Assembly: GCF_003148885.1 (NCBI RefSeq)
Contig: NZ_QGHD01000003.1
Location: 1 to 64,000, forward strand
Reading direction: 5' to 3'
DNA length: 64,000 bases
Source of the DNA: Hallerella porci
GTDB taxonomy: Bacteria > Fibrobacterota > Fibrobacteria > Fibrobacterales > Fibrobacteraceae
A program made the translations under genes and the position numbers. Positions 23,751 through 32,559 of the stretch are shown here, in pieces; position 1 is the first letter of the stretch; every line of letters starts with the position of its first letter. Under the pieces are notes generated by a model that was not told where the DNA came from, ran no database searches, and saw only the letters and a list, made by a program, of their open reading frames with translations.

Positions 23751-25536
23751 CGAGGAAAATTTTTCCGTATTTCTGCAATTTGAAATTGCCGACGCCGGGA
23801 ACTTCGGCAAATTCACTTAATGTCGTCGGCTTTTCTTCGACGATAGCGGTTAAAACTTTATCGCTAAAAATATGAAAGGCGGGAATGCCTGCTTCTTTGG
23901 CGAGCTCCAATCGGAGCGCGCGGAGTTCTTGGAAAAGTTCTCGGTCGTCAAATGAAAGCAGAGAGTTTTCGCGGGAAGTTTTGGACGCTTCGGCATTTTC
24001 ATTGCGGATTAACGCCAAATCGATTTTGCGTTTTCCAAAAAGAATTTCTTTTCCAAATGCGGTAATCGAAAGATGCTGATCTGCGGCGTAACTTTTTTCG
24101 ATGACGCCCAAGTGGATGAGCTGTAACAAATACGCTTCCCATTTTTCTGTCGGCGTTGAGCGTCCGACGCCAAAAGTTTTTAATTCATCGTAATGCTTTT
24201 CGACGATTTCTTGCGGGCGATTTCCGCGGAGAATGTCTACGATAATTTCGCTGCGTTCGGATTCGTGAGTGCGGGCAATCGCCGAAAGTGCCTTCTGCGC
24301 TAAAATCGTTCCGTCAAATCGCTGCGGCGGATTTTTGCAAATATCGCAATGGTTGCAGTCGTGGTCAAATGTTTCCCCAAAATAACTGAGCAGAATACGT
24401 CTGCGACAAATCGGACTTGTTGCATAATGTTCGATGCGGTGCAATTTTTCGAGCTGCAATTCTTGTTCGCCGCTTTCTTCGGCAAATTTTGCAAGCATCA
24501 CCATATCGTGATCGTTGTAAAAAAGCAGCGTGTCCGAAGGCATTCCGTCGCGGCCTGCGCGCCCGATTTCTTGGTAATAGCCTTCCATATTTTTCGGCGT
24601 GTTGTAATGGATGACGAATCGAATATCGGGCTTGTCAATTCCCATGCCGAAAGCGGTCGTCGCACAAATCACTTGGATGCGGTCATTCAAAAAATTTTCT
24701 TGAATGCGGATGCGTTCTTCGGTTTCGAGCCCCGCATGATACGCTTCGGCATCGATGCCGTTTCCGCGCAAATCGTCGGCGAGGGTTTCGGCGCCTTTTC
24801 GCGAAAGGCAATAGATGATTCCGCTTTCGTCCGTATGCTTGCGGAGAAGTTTCAAAATTTCTTGAAGCTTGTCGCGCTTCTTTAAATTCACTTTGACATT
24901 CAAACTCAAATTCGGGCGGTCAAAGCTCGAAAGCACCGTATTTTCTGCGGGAATTTGCAACTGCGAAAGAATATCTTTTCGGGTTGCAGCGTCTGCGGTA
25001 GCGGTTAATGCGACGAGCGGAATTTGTGGAAAGCGTTTCCTTAGCGTGTGCAACTCCGCATATTCCGGGCGAAAATCGTGACCCCAAACCGAAATGCAAT
25101 GCGCTTCATCGATAGCAAAAAGAGAAATGCGCATCGCAGAAAGCAAATGGTCGAGCTCAAAATGAATGCGCTCGGGCGAAAGATAAAGCAATTTTAATTC
25201 GCCGCGAATCGCTTTATTTCGGATTTCGTAAGATTCTTCGGGAGAAATTTGGCTGTTGAGCGCAGCCGCTGCGATGCCGTTTTCGACGAGGTTATCGACT
25301 TGATCTTTCATCAAAGCGAGCAGGGGAGAAACGACGATGCAAGTTCCCGGGTAAACGAGAGCGGGAATTTGATAGCAAATGGATTTTCCGCCACCAGTCG
25401 GGAGAAGTGCTAACGTATCTTTTCCCGCAAAAATGTTTTGAATAACCGCTTCTTGCGCGGGGCGAAACGAGCTAAAGCCAAAGCTTTGCTTTAAGATTTT
25501 TTTTGCAGTGGAAAAAAGTTCGTCAGCGTTCATCAT
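23725..25536 (-). CDS. recQ: ATP-dependent DNA helicase RecQ
   Basis: A 603-residue 3'-5' superfamily 2 helicase for recombination and fork repair. Domains in order: helicase core with FRPAQEAVI (motif 0), LLPTGGGKS (Walker A), FAIDEAHCISVWGHDFRPEY (DEAH plus aromatic loop) and QEIGRAGRDG (motif VI). A zinc-binding region with four Cys follows (CRRRILLSYFG...CNHCDIC), then winged helix and an HRDC domain near the C terminus (LRLELAKEAGIPAFHIFSD). The length matches the full bacterial form. The start MMNAD sits directly after the T-run of the htpG terminator and has no ribosome site. Confidence 0.95.
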   Translation of the reverse strand: MMNADELFSTAKKILKQSFGFSSFRPAQEAVIQNIFAGKDTLALLPTGGGKSICYQIPALVYPGTCIVVSPLLALMKDQVDNLVENGIAAAALNSQISPEESYEIRNKAIRGELKLLYLSPERIHFELDHLLSAMRISLFAIDEAHCISVWGHDFRPEYAELHTLRKRFPQIPLVALTATADAATRKDILSQLQIPAENTVLSSFDRPNLSLNVKVNLKKRDKLQEILKLLRKHTDESGIIYCLSRKGAETLADDLRGNGIDAEAYHAGLETEERIRIQENFLNDRIQVICATTAFGMGIDKPDIRFVIHYNTPKNMEGYYQEIGRAGRDGMPSDTLLFYNDHDMVMLAKFAEESGEQELQLEKLHRIEHYATSPICRRRILLSYFGETFDHDCNHCDICKNPPQRFDGTILAQKALSAIARTHESERSEIIVDILRGNRPQEIVEKHYDELKTFGVGRSTPTEKWEAYLLQLIHLGVIEKSYAADQHLSITAFGKEILFGKRKIDLALIRNENAEASKTSRENSLLSFDDRELFQELRALRLELAKEAGIPAFHIFSDKVLTAIVEEKPTTLSEFAEVPGVGNFKLQKYGKIFLEKIKLHNS

Positions 25537-25580
25537 AAAAAAAGCGGCTTTGAAATTAGAAAAATCTAACCCAAAGCCGC
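25537..25580 (-). terminator. htpG terminator abutting the recQ start codon
   Basis: On the minus strand GCGGCTTTG pairs with CAAAGCCGC, with an inner TTAGA/TCTAA stem. Seven T residues follow and run straight into the recQ ATG. It separates htpG from recQ on the same strand. Confidence 0.85.
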
Positions 25581-25598
25581 CGGTATGGAGGTGACTAT

Positions 25599-27482
25599 TT
25601 AGTGAATGTTTGCAGAAAGGAGCTTCGTAATCGCTTGGACGTATTCGCCCGGATTTTCAAGCTGCGAACCTTCGGCGAGGACCGCTTGCCCGTAGAGAGC
25701 CTTCGGCCAATCTTCGAGAGATTCGTTCTTCGCTTTCTTTTCCTTCAACATTTTGCAAATCGGATGATTCGGATTGATTTCCAAAATGCGCTTGGACTTG
25801 GTGACGTTTTGACCCATCGCACTCATCATGCGTTCCATATGACGGCTCATCGCTGCTTCGTCGGTAACGAGACAGCACGGGCTATCTTTCAAGCGGCTCG
25901 AAATGCGCACTTCTTTAATGTTTGCGTCCAAATCCTTTTGCAATTCGGTGCAGAGATCTTTGAATTCAACCTTGGAAGATTCTTCGGATTTCTTTTCTTC
26001 TTCGGTCTTTTCGAAGTCCACATCGCCGCGGCTTACATCGTGGAATTTTTTGCCGTCAAATTCGGTGACCGCTTGCATCATAAATTCATCGATTGGATCC
26101 GAGAGCAAGAGCACTTCGTAATTCTTGTTCTTGTAAGCTTCGAGAATCGGGCTTGCGGCAATTGCGTCTTTATTTTCGCCGATGAGGAAATAAATTTCCT
26201 TTTGATCTGCGGGCATATTCTTCACATATTCTTCGAGGCTTGTAAATTTATCGCCGGACTTCGTGGACTTGAAAAGAGTCAACTTTTTCAATTCGTCCAA
26301 ATGTTCCCAGTTCATGTAGAAGCCTTCTTTCAGAACCATGCCGAGTTCTTTCCACCAAGCTTCATACTTTTCGCGGTCTTTATTTTTGATTTCTGCCAAT
26401 TTATCGAGCACATCTTTGATCACGCGTTTGCGAATCGTCGTGATGATTTTATTCGATTGGAGAATTTCGCGCGAAACATTGAGCGGCAAATCTTCGGAAT
26501 CGACAACGCCGCGGACAAAGCGGAGCCAAGGCGGAAGCAAGTCTTTGCAATCGTCCATGATGAAGACTTTTTTCACATAAAGCTTGAGTCCGTTAATGCG
26601 GTCATTTTGCCAAATGTTGAACGGCGCTTTGGACGGAATATAAGTGAGTGTCCAGAATTCTTGAGCGCCTTCGGCGTGAGAATGTTTCCACGCAAGAGGA
26701 TCATCGCCTTCGTGTGCGACAGTTGCGTAAAAATCTTTGTATTGCTGTTCGGTAATTTCTTTATCGCTTTGACGCCAAAGAGCCGGCTTATCATTCAAAC
26801 GAGTCGGTTCCTTCGTTTCCATTTCGCCCTTATCATTTTTCGTCGGTTCATGATGCAGGTAAATGCCGTAAGAAACAAATTCACTGTATTTGCGAACGAT
26901 GGATTCGACTCCCCATTCCGAAGAAAATTCTTGGAAGTCTTCGCCGTCTTTTAAGTAAAGGGTGATTTTCGTGCCGACATCTTGCTTCGGCATATCCGAA
27001 ATTTCGTAAGAGCCTGTTCCGTCCGAGCTCCAAAGGTAACCGGATTCTTCGCCCGCTTTGCGCGAAAGCACTTCGACTTTGTTTGCGACCATAAAGGCGG
27101 AATAAAATCCAACGCCGAATTGACCGATCAAATCCACATTCGATTTGTCTGCGTCTTTCAAATTTTGCACAAAGTGTTTCGTGCCGCTGCGCGCAATTGT
27201 ACCGAGACAGCTCACGAGATCTTCTTTGTTCATGCCGATACCGTTATCTTCAACGGTTAGCGTCTTATTTTGGCTATTGACGGCGAGGTCAATTTTTAAT
27301 TGCGTTCCGACCGGGAGAAGTTTCGCATCGGAAAGGGAAAGGAAACGCCGCTTATCAAGCGCATCCGCTGCGTTAGAAATCAATTCGCGGAGAAAAATTT
27401 CCTTGTTGCTATACAAGGAGTGAATCATCAAATGCAAAAGGTCTTGCACTTCGGTTTGGAATTCTTTCTTTTCTGTTGCCAT
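25599..27482 (-). CDS. htpG: Molecular chaperone HtpG (Hsp90)
   Basis: A 627-residue cytoplasmic Hsp90. The N-terminal GHKL ATPase carries LISNAADALDKRRF (ATP/Mg Asn), DNGIGM and GQFGVGFYSAF. A middle domain with the catalytic-loop region (RFVRGVVDSEDLPLNVSRE) and a C-terminal dimerisation domain follow. The length is normal for bacterial HtpG. I place the start at MATEKKEFQ because GGAG lies six bases upstream; 15 further in-frame codons upstream run through promoter-like sequence and are unlikely to be translated. The upstream region holds a perfect palindrome that may be an operator. Confidence 0.97.
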   Translation of the reverse strand: MATEKKEFQTEVQDLLHLMIHSLYSNKEIFLRELISNAADALDKRRFLSLSDAKLLPVGTQLKIDLAVNSQNKTLTVEDNGIGMNKEDLVSCLGTIARSGTKHFVQNLKDADKSNVDLIGQFGVGFYSAFMVANKVEVLSRKAGEESGYLWSSDGTGSYEISDMPKQDVGTKITLYLKDGEDFQEFSSEWGVESIVRKYSEFVSYGIYLHHEPTKNDKGEMETKEPTRLNDKPALWRQSDKEITEQQYKDFYATVAHEGDDPLAWKHSHAEGAQEFWTLTYIPSKAPFNIWQNDRINGLKLYVKKVFIMDDCKDLLPPWLRFVRGVVDSEDLPLNVSREILQSNKIITTIRKRVIKDVLDKLAEIKNKDREKYEAWWKELGMVLKEGFYMNWEHLDELKKLTLFKSTKSGDKFTSLEEYVKNMPADQKEIYFLIGENKDAIAASPILEAYKNKNYEVLLLSDPIDEFMMQAVTEFDGKKFHDVSRGDVDFEKTEEEKKSEESSKVEFKDLCTELQKDLDANIKEVRISSRLKDSPCCLVTDEAAMSRHMERMMSAMGQNVTKSKRILEINPNHPICKMLKEKKAKNESLEDWPKALYGQAVLAEGSQLENPGEYVQAITKLLSANIH

Positions 27483-27498
27483 GGTTATCTCCATTTTA

Positions 27499-27535
27499 TA
27501 CAAATGTTTCAATTTGAAACAAATCACTGTTTCAA
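27499..27535 (-). promoter_or_regulatory. htpG promoter with palindromic operator candidate
   Basis: TGTTTCAA-T-TTGAAACA (27505-27521) is a perfect inverted repeat. A third TGTTTCAA copy lies at 27528-27535, 23 bases from the first. On the minus strand the palindrome sits just upstream of TATAAA (27499-27504), the candidate -10 for htpG. It does not match the CIRCE heat-shock operator or a sigma32 promoter. Confidence 0.55.
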
Positions 27536-27697
27536 AAAGTTAAAGTCAAAAGCACCCGAACGGAAAAAGCCCGCTCAAAAGGCGCATTTCAACGTTTTGT
27601 TTGAAACCGAACCAATAATTGCAAGAATCGTGCCAAAAAATTTGGAATGAGGAGTTAGGCAGTTCGAGCGTTTCCTTCGGGGATAGCAGAAGAAGAT

Positions 27698-30304
27698 TTG
27701 CAGCATGCGGGAATGGTGCAAATGCATTCAGCGTTGCGTGGGACGACTTTGGGAACATCTTTAGAATCGGCGCCCACTTCGGAAAAGCCCGAAATGACGG
27801 TGAATTTTGATTATGATTTTTCTCTTGGCGCGCACGAAGTGACCCGAAAAGAATATGCGACATGGACGGGGAAAAATATTGAGCGGCAAAATGATTTGCC
27901 GATGACGAATGTAACTTACTTTGATGCGATTTTAGCGGCCAATTCTCGGAGTAAATTCGAAGGACTTGACAGCGTTTACACTTACCGCAAATTGCAGATG
28001 AGCGAAGGCTCTTGCTTGGGAATTGAAAATTTGGCGTTTCATCCCGAAGCAAACGGTTACCGTCTCCCGACCGAAGCCGAATGGACTTTTGCCGCAAAAA
28101 ACGTGCATTTTAATCCGGAAAAATCGTGGAATGTTTCGAATGCGGGCGATTCCTTGCACCCGGTTTGTACAAGTGAACCGAAAGCGATTCTCTGCGATAT
28201 GGCGGGGAATGCGATGGAATGGGTGAACGATTGGTTTGTTCCATTTTCGGACACAACTCTTTTGAATTTTATCGGCGGCGCACAATCGGATGCGATTGGA
28301 AAACGCATTCTCAAAGGTGGATATTTTCGAAAAGCCGCAGACAACATGCGGATTTATTCCCGCGGCGATGTTTACACGGTGACTTCTTCGACCAAGGCGG
28401 ATTACGTCGGCTTTCGTTTAGCCCGCGGAATGATTCCAAGTCCGAGCACATTAAATTCTTCGAATTCCAATTTCTCGCCCGAGAATTTTTCGGTTTTACC
28501 CGCGCTTGAACTCAAAAAGAAACTCCGCACTTCTCAAGTGCGCTTAGCGTTCCGCGATGATGAAAGCGGAAATATTTTCGCCGTCGATTACACGAACGGT
28601 TCTAGTGCTCTTTTCGCTTTACCGAAAAAAGGTAACGTTTATCATCCGGCGATTTCTCCTAACGGCAAATGGATTGCGATGACTTCGAAGCCCGAAGGCA
28701 TCTCGGGCTTTGACACTCTTTCGGTGCAGCCTTTTAACGCAGCGGATTCGACCCATTTCCTTTACAACGAATCGTCGGCAGCAGAACCGCGCTGGCGCAT
28801 TTCTCACGGAGACACGCTGATTTATTTCGGAACGGACGGCGGCGATAATTCAAGCGACGGAAAATTCTTCGGCGAAAAAACTCTTGCCGTTTCCTTTCAA
28901 AATCAAAAGTTCGGCGCAGAACGGGAAATTTTTGCGGGCTCGTATCACGGCGGCATCTCGGACGATGAAAATCTCGCCGTCTCGGGTTCAAAACTTTTGC
29001 GCGCTCGCGTCCGCGGAAAAGATACTGTCTGGTATCACGGCGAACAAGCTTGCAATGTGTCTTTATCGCCCGATTCGACGAAGCGCGTTCTCTTCCTCGA
29101 TTTCGGAAGCAAAACCGGCCGCGAATTTGTCGGCAAAAATTATGCGCCGCACGAATTTATTTTGATTGCGGACAGTTCGGGAAAACTCATTCAAGCAATT
29201 CTTGCGCCCGACGGTTACACTTTTGATCATACGGAATGGACGAACGCACCCGATTTCATCGCAGCGACTCTCGTAAACGAAGAAGGCGTGCATTCCAAAA
29301 TCGTCCTCGTCGATACGAAAGATTCGAGCGTCACCACTCTCGTCGAAGGAAACGAACTTTGGCATCCGAATGTGTGGATTCAACCGAGCGCCATTCGACT
29401 TCCTCAAAAATACGCCGCCGATAGTTTGGGCGTTTACATGACGGGAAATTCGAGCATTAGCAGCCGCATTCAAAAAGTGAAAATGGATTTGTTCTGGAAA
29501 TATCGCGGCCAAGCAGAAATCGCCATCACCGGTTCCTCGCGTTGCTTTGCGGGAATCGATCCGACGTTACTTTCGACCAGTGAAAATCGATTGGCAATCA
29601 ATTACGCTTTCTCGGGCGAAGACATGGCGGGCACCGAATATTTATCGGTCAATTATTACTTGCCGCTCGAAAAATTGAAATTTTTAATTCTCGCGCTAGA
29701 TATTGACCGTTGGGCAATTACCGACGAAGGTTTCCGCACTTTATATGTTGAAGTGCCGGGATATTTATACGATGAACATCACGACTTTTGGAAAAAAGGC
29801 GTTCCCGATGAAATGGAAAATTTCGTCGCCGCAAATCCGTCGCCACCATCCGACGAATACTCTCTTTACGCGTATCATTTGGGCTGGCATTATTCGACGC
29901 TTTCGGGATATGAAACTCCCGTCGATTTGGCGTTTTCTCCGTATGAAATGAAAAAGGCGCACTATAACCAAGAAAAATTGCTTTCGATTCTCGACGTGGC
30001 GAAAAGTTACGGCGTTCAAGTCGTCGGAATTATTTTCCCGCAAGCGCCGGAATATATCGCAAGCGGAAAATCGTGGGGACGTTACGGTCCATCTCTCGCC
30101 GATGCAAAAATGCTTTTGCAAACTCTCGATTCTTTGGCAAAGCAAAAAAGCAATTTTACCCTTTTTGATGAATATAAAAATGGGGAAAACGATTACGCTT
30201 CCGAAGATTTCGCGGACTACGATCATTTGAATCAATCGGGCGCATTAAAACTCACGCAGCGTCTAGATTCGCTTTTACAAAAACTTCGCCAAGAGAAATT
30301 TTAG
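27698..30304 (+). CDS. Fibrobacter paralogous-family protein (FGE-like + propeller + SGNH-like), apparently without signal peptide
   Basis: An 868-residue protein. Residues 1-240 are a formylglycine-generating-enzyme/sulfatase-modifying-like domain (LGAHEVTRKEYATW, YRLPTEAEWTFAA, MAGNAMEWVNDW, LKGGYFR). The middle looks like a TolB/WD40-type propeller (AFRDDESGNIFAVDY, ISPNGKWIAM). The last 250 residues resemble an SGNH-type domain, ending with YDHLNQSGALKLTQRL. This architecture is that of a large Fibrobacter succinogenes paralogous family (TIGR02171, by memory) whose members are often lipoproteins. No signal peptide is visible: the frame is closed by TAG at 27656-27658 and the only early start is TTG 27698. 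The 5' end may be truncated. Confidence 0.7.
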   Translation: MQHAGMVQMHSALRGTTLGTSLESAPTSEKPEMTVNFDYDFSLGAHEVTRKEYATWTGKNIERQNDLPMTNVTYFDAILAANSRSKFEGLDSVYTYRKLQMSEGSCLGIENLAFHPEANGYRLPTEAEWTFAAKNVHFNPEKSWNVSNAGDSLHPVCTSEPKAILCDMAGNAMEWVNDWFVPFSDTTLLNFIGGAQSDAIGKRILKGGYFRKAADNMRIYSRGDVYTVTSSTKADYVGFRLARGMIPSPSTLNSSNSNFSPENFSVLPALELKKKLRTSQVRLAFRDDESGNIFAVDYTNGSSALFALPKKGNVYHPAISPNGKWIAMTSKPEGISGFDTLSVQPFNAADSTHFLYNESSAAEPRWRISHGDTLIYFGTDGGDNSSDGKFFGEKTLAVSFQNQKFGAEREIFAGSYHGGISDDENLAVSGSKLLRARVRGKDTVWYHGEQACNVSLSPDSTKRVLFLDFGSKTGREFVGKNYAPHEFILIADSSGKLIQAILAPDGYTFDHTEWTNAPDFIAATLVNEEGVHSKIVLVDTKDSSVTTLVEGNELWHPNVWIQPSAIRLPQKYAADSLGVYMTGNSSISSRIQKVKMDLFWKYRGQAEIAITGSSRCFAGIDPTLLSTSENRLAINYAFSGEDMAGTEYLSVNYYLPLEKLKFLILALDIDRWAITDEGFRTLYVEVPGYLYDEHHDFWKKGVPDEMENFVAANPSPPSDEYSLYAYHLGWHYSTLSGYETPVDLAFSPYEMKKAHYNQEKLLSILDVAKSYGVQVVGIIFPQAPEYIASGKSWGRYGPSLADAKMLLQTLDSLAKQKSNFTLFDEYKNGENDYASEDFADYDHLNQSGALKLTQRLDSLLQKLRQEKF

Positions 30305-30332
30305 CGGGCAAAATAAAATATTACAGCGACCT

Positions 30333-30362
30333 TTGTTGGTTTGTAAACTTTTTTTATATTTA
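30333..30362 (+). promoter_or_regulatory. Promoter of the Wzc-type kinase gene
   Basis: TTGTTG, a 16-base spacer, then TATATTTA ending four bases before ATG 30367. Predicted transcription starts at or beside the start codon; no ribosome site is present. Confidence 0.6.
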
Positions 30363-30366
30363 GCAC

Positions 30367-32514
30367 ATGCAAACGATTACCAATCAAGATGTCGCGAATT
30401 CGACGCAAAAAGCCGAAGATGAAATTGATCTCTTGGAACTTGCGGGAATTTTAATTGCCAAATGGCCTGTGCTTTTGCTCTTTATCCTTTTGGGCGGAGG
30501 CATTGGATTTTTTGTCGCCAATTTCTTGCGCCCGAGTTATTCGAGCGATGCGCTTTTACAAGTCGATCAGAACGGAAAGACGGCGGGACTTGCGATGGGC
30601 GAAATGGGAGCGCTTTTAGATGTCGCATCTCCCTCGGAGGCCGAAATTGAACTCATCAAAAGTCGTCGCGTTTTAGACGAAGTCGTCGAACTCGAACATT
30701 TGGCGTATTCCGCAAAGCCGGTTGCATTTCTTCCGCGTTTACTTCATACCGAAGGACGCGTTGATGTTGAATTTTTGCATATTCCCGAAATCGCTCGCAC
30801 CGAAAAATGGATGTTAATGGCGTCTGCGGATTCAGCACTTTCGAACAGCGAATTTTCCATTATCGATCCGATGGAAAAGGTGATTTTACAAGGAAAAGTG
30901 GGGGACACTTACCGCATTCCTGTGATGGGCGATACCTTTGCCATTCGCATTTCGCAGATGAACGCTCTCCCCGAAGAAAAATTTGAATTAACCGAACTCG
31001 ATCCGCGGACTGCGCTCGATATTTTGAAAAAGCAATTAGTCGTCTCGGAAATGGGAAAGAAAACGGGAATTATTCAAATGCAAATTGCGCACCGTTATCC
31101 CGACCGCGCCGCGAGCATTTTGAATTCTATCGCCGACACCTACGTGCGCCAAAATGTCGAAGCTCGAAGCGAAGAAGCGACGAAAACTTTGGCTTTCTTA
31201 GAAAAGCAACTGCCCGGCGTCAAAGCAAAACTCGATTCTTCGGAACAAGTTCTTTCGACTTATCGCAAAGACGAAGGCTCCGTCGATTTGAATGGCGAAG
31301 CGCGGAACGCACTCGAAAAACGGATGGAACTCGAAAAGCAACTTCTCGAATTGCAGCAAAAACATCAAGAAGTTTCTCGCCTTTTCAAAGAAGATCACCC
31401 GAGCGTCATTTCTCTCAAAAAGCAGCAAGCGCAAATTCGCCGCGAAATGGCAAAGCTTTCGGACGAAACAAAAGATCTCCCCGAAAAGCAGCAAGAAATT
31501 CTTCGTTTACAGGGCGATGTCGAAGTGAACAATTCGATTTACACGAATATGCTGAACAATATTCAGCAGTTACGCGTGGTGCAAGCGGGTGAAGTAGGGA
31601 ATGCGCGCATCGTCGATCGCGCTCGGATGGAAATTCGCCCGGTAAAACCCCAAAAATCGGTCATTCTTCTCGGAAGCATTGTCGGCGGATTTATTTTGGG
31701 AGCCGTTTTCGTTTTCCTTTATCGCATGATTTTTAACCGCGGCATTCGCACTTCTCGCGAATTAGAGCAAGCGACGGGAGTTTCGGTTTACGCAAAAATT
31801 CCCGAACTCAAAGAACGCAAAAAGAGTTTCACCTTGATAGAAGAGGGCGGCGAAGACATCGCAAGCGAAGCGCTTCGCACTCTCCGCACCTCGTTAGAAT
31901 TTTCGATGGGAGTGGGCAAAGTCCTTTTGATTACGGGCTGCGTTCCCAACTGCGGAAAGAGTTTTATTTCGAAAAATTTGGCAGCGCTTTATGCGGCGAG
32001 CGGGAAAAAAGTTTTGCTTTTGGATACCGATTTCCGCGCAAGTGAACTTTCTCCGCGGGGAAGGAAACACGGCCTTTCGGATTATTTGTTAAATAAAATT
32101 TCTTTGGACGAAGCGATTGACCATTTAGAAAAATTGGGCTTTGATTTAATCGGTGCGGGTTCTTACACTTCGTCTCCGACGGAAATGCTCGCAAGTTCTG
32201 CGTTTGGCGATTTGATTTCACAAATGCGCAACCGCTACGATTTGATTATTTTGGATTCCGCTCCGATTTTAAGTGTCGCGGATGCGTTAACCACTTCGCG
32301 TTACGCGGACTTTGTCCTCGTTGCAGTTCGCTATGCGAAGGATTCTTTGGAAGGCGTCGAAGAAGCGTTGAGCTTACTCGATAAAGCCGAAGTGAAGAAT
32401 CGCGCCCTGGTCATTAACCGCATTTTATCCGATGAAATTTCGCATTACGGTTATGGCTACGGTTACGGCTATGGCTATGGTTACAAAAAAAAATACGGCC
32501 ATAAAAAGTCGTGA
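30367..32514 (+). CDS. Wzc-type polysaccharide co-polymerase with bacterial tyrosine kinase domain
   Basis: A 715-residue inner-membrane protein controlling capsule/exopolysaccharide chain assembly and export. A membrane helix near residues 32-53 opens the Wzz domain. Long periplasmic coiled coils (QLPGVKAKLDSSEQVL, MELEKQLLELQQKH) lead to a second helix near 435-455. The cytoplasmic BY-kinase has Walker A GCVPNCGKSF (about 523), Walker A' LLLDTDFR and Walker B LIILDSAPIL. The C terminus is an autophosphorylation-type cluster of Tyr-Gly pairs, seven tyrosines in about 15 residues, then a Lys-rich end. The likely outer-membrane partner Wza is encoded 19 kb away at 51797. No sugar genes are adjacent. 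Confidence 0.9.
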   Translation: MQTITNQDVANSTQKAEDEIDLLELAGILIAKWPVLLLFILLGGGIGFFVANFLRPSYSSDALLQVDQNGKTAGLAMGEMGALLDVASPSEAEIELIKSRRVLDEVVELEHLAYSAKPVAFLPRLLHTEGRVDVEFLHIPEIARTEKWMLMASADSALSNSEFSIIDPMEKVILQGKVGDTYRIPVMGDTFAIRISQMNALPEEKFELTELDPRTALDILKKQLVVSEMGKKTGIIQMQIAHRYPDRAASILNSIADTYVRQNVEARSEEATKTLAFLEKQLPGVKAKLDSSEQVLSTYRKDEGSVDLNGEARNALEKRMELEKQLLELQQKHQEVSRLFKEDHPSVISLKKQQAQIRREMAKLSDETKDLPEKQQEILRLQGDVEVNNSIYTNMLNNIQQLRVVQAGEVGNARIVDRARMEIRPVKPQKSVILLGSIVGGFILGAVFVFLYRMIFNRGIRTSRELEQATGVSVYAKIPELKERKKSFTLIEEGGEDIASEALRTLRTSLEFSMGVGKVLLITGCVPNCGKSFISKNLAALYAASGKKVLLLDTDFRASELSPRGRKHGLSDYLLNKISLDEAIDHLEKLGFDLIGAGSYTSSPTEMLASSAFGDLISQMRNRYDLIILDSAPILSVADALTTSRYADFVLVAVRYAKDSLEGVEEALSLLDKAEVKNRALVINRILSDEISHYGYGYGYGYGYGYKKKYGHKKS

Positions 32515-32546
32515 AAAATTTGACGAAAATCGCCAAATGCGGTAAC

Positions 32547-32555
32547 TAAATTTTG
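32547..32555 (+). promoter_or_regulatory. TAnnTTT box 13 bases before endA-like gene
   Basis: TAAATTTTG ends four bases before ATG 32560, inside a 45-base gap after the kinase gene. No ribosome site is seen. TTGACG lies 21 bases further up, too far for a standard -35. Confidence 0.45.
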
Positions 32556-32559
32556 AAAT

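Noticed and set aside
25602-26954. Long plus-strand reading frame opposite htpG
   Set aside because: It is the shadow of a well-conserved gene; its length comes from codon bias on the other strand and it shows no domain or initiation signal.
27505-27521. CIRCE heat-shock operator at htpG
   Set aside because: CIRCE arms are TTAGCACTC/GAGTGCTAA with a 9-base spacer; this palindrome has different arms and a 1-base spacer.
27483-27527. Upstream start for HtpG (15 extra residues)
   Set aside because: The extra codons pass through the -10 region and palindrome; the ATG at 27482 has GGAG at ideal spacing and the conserved protein start.
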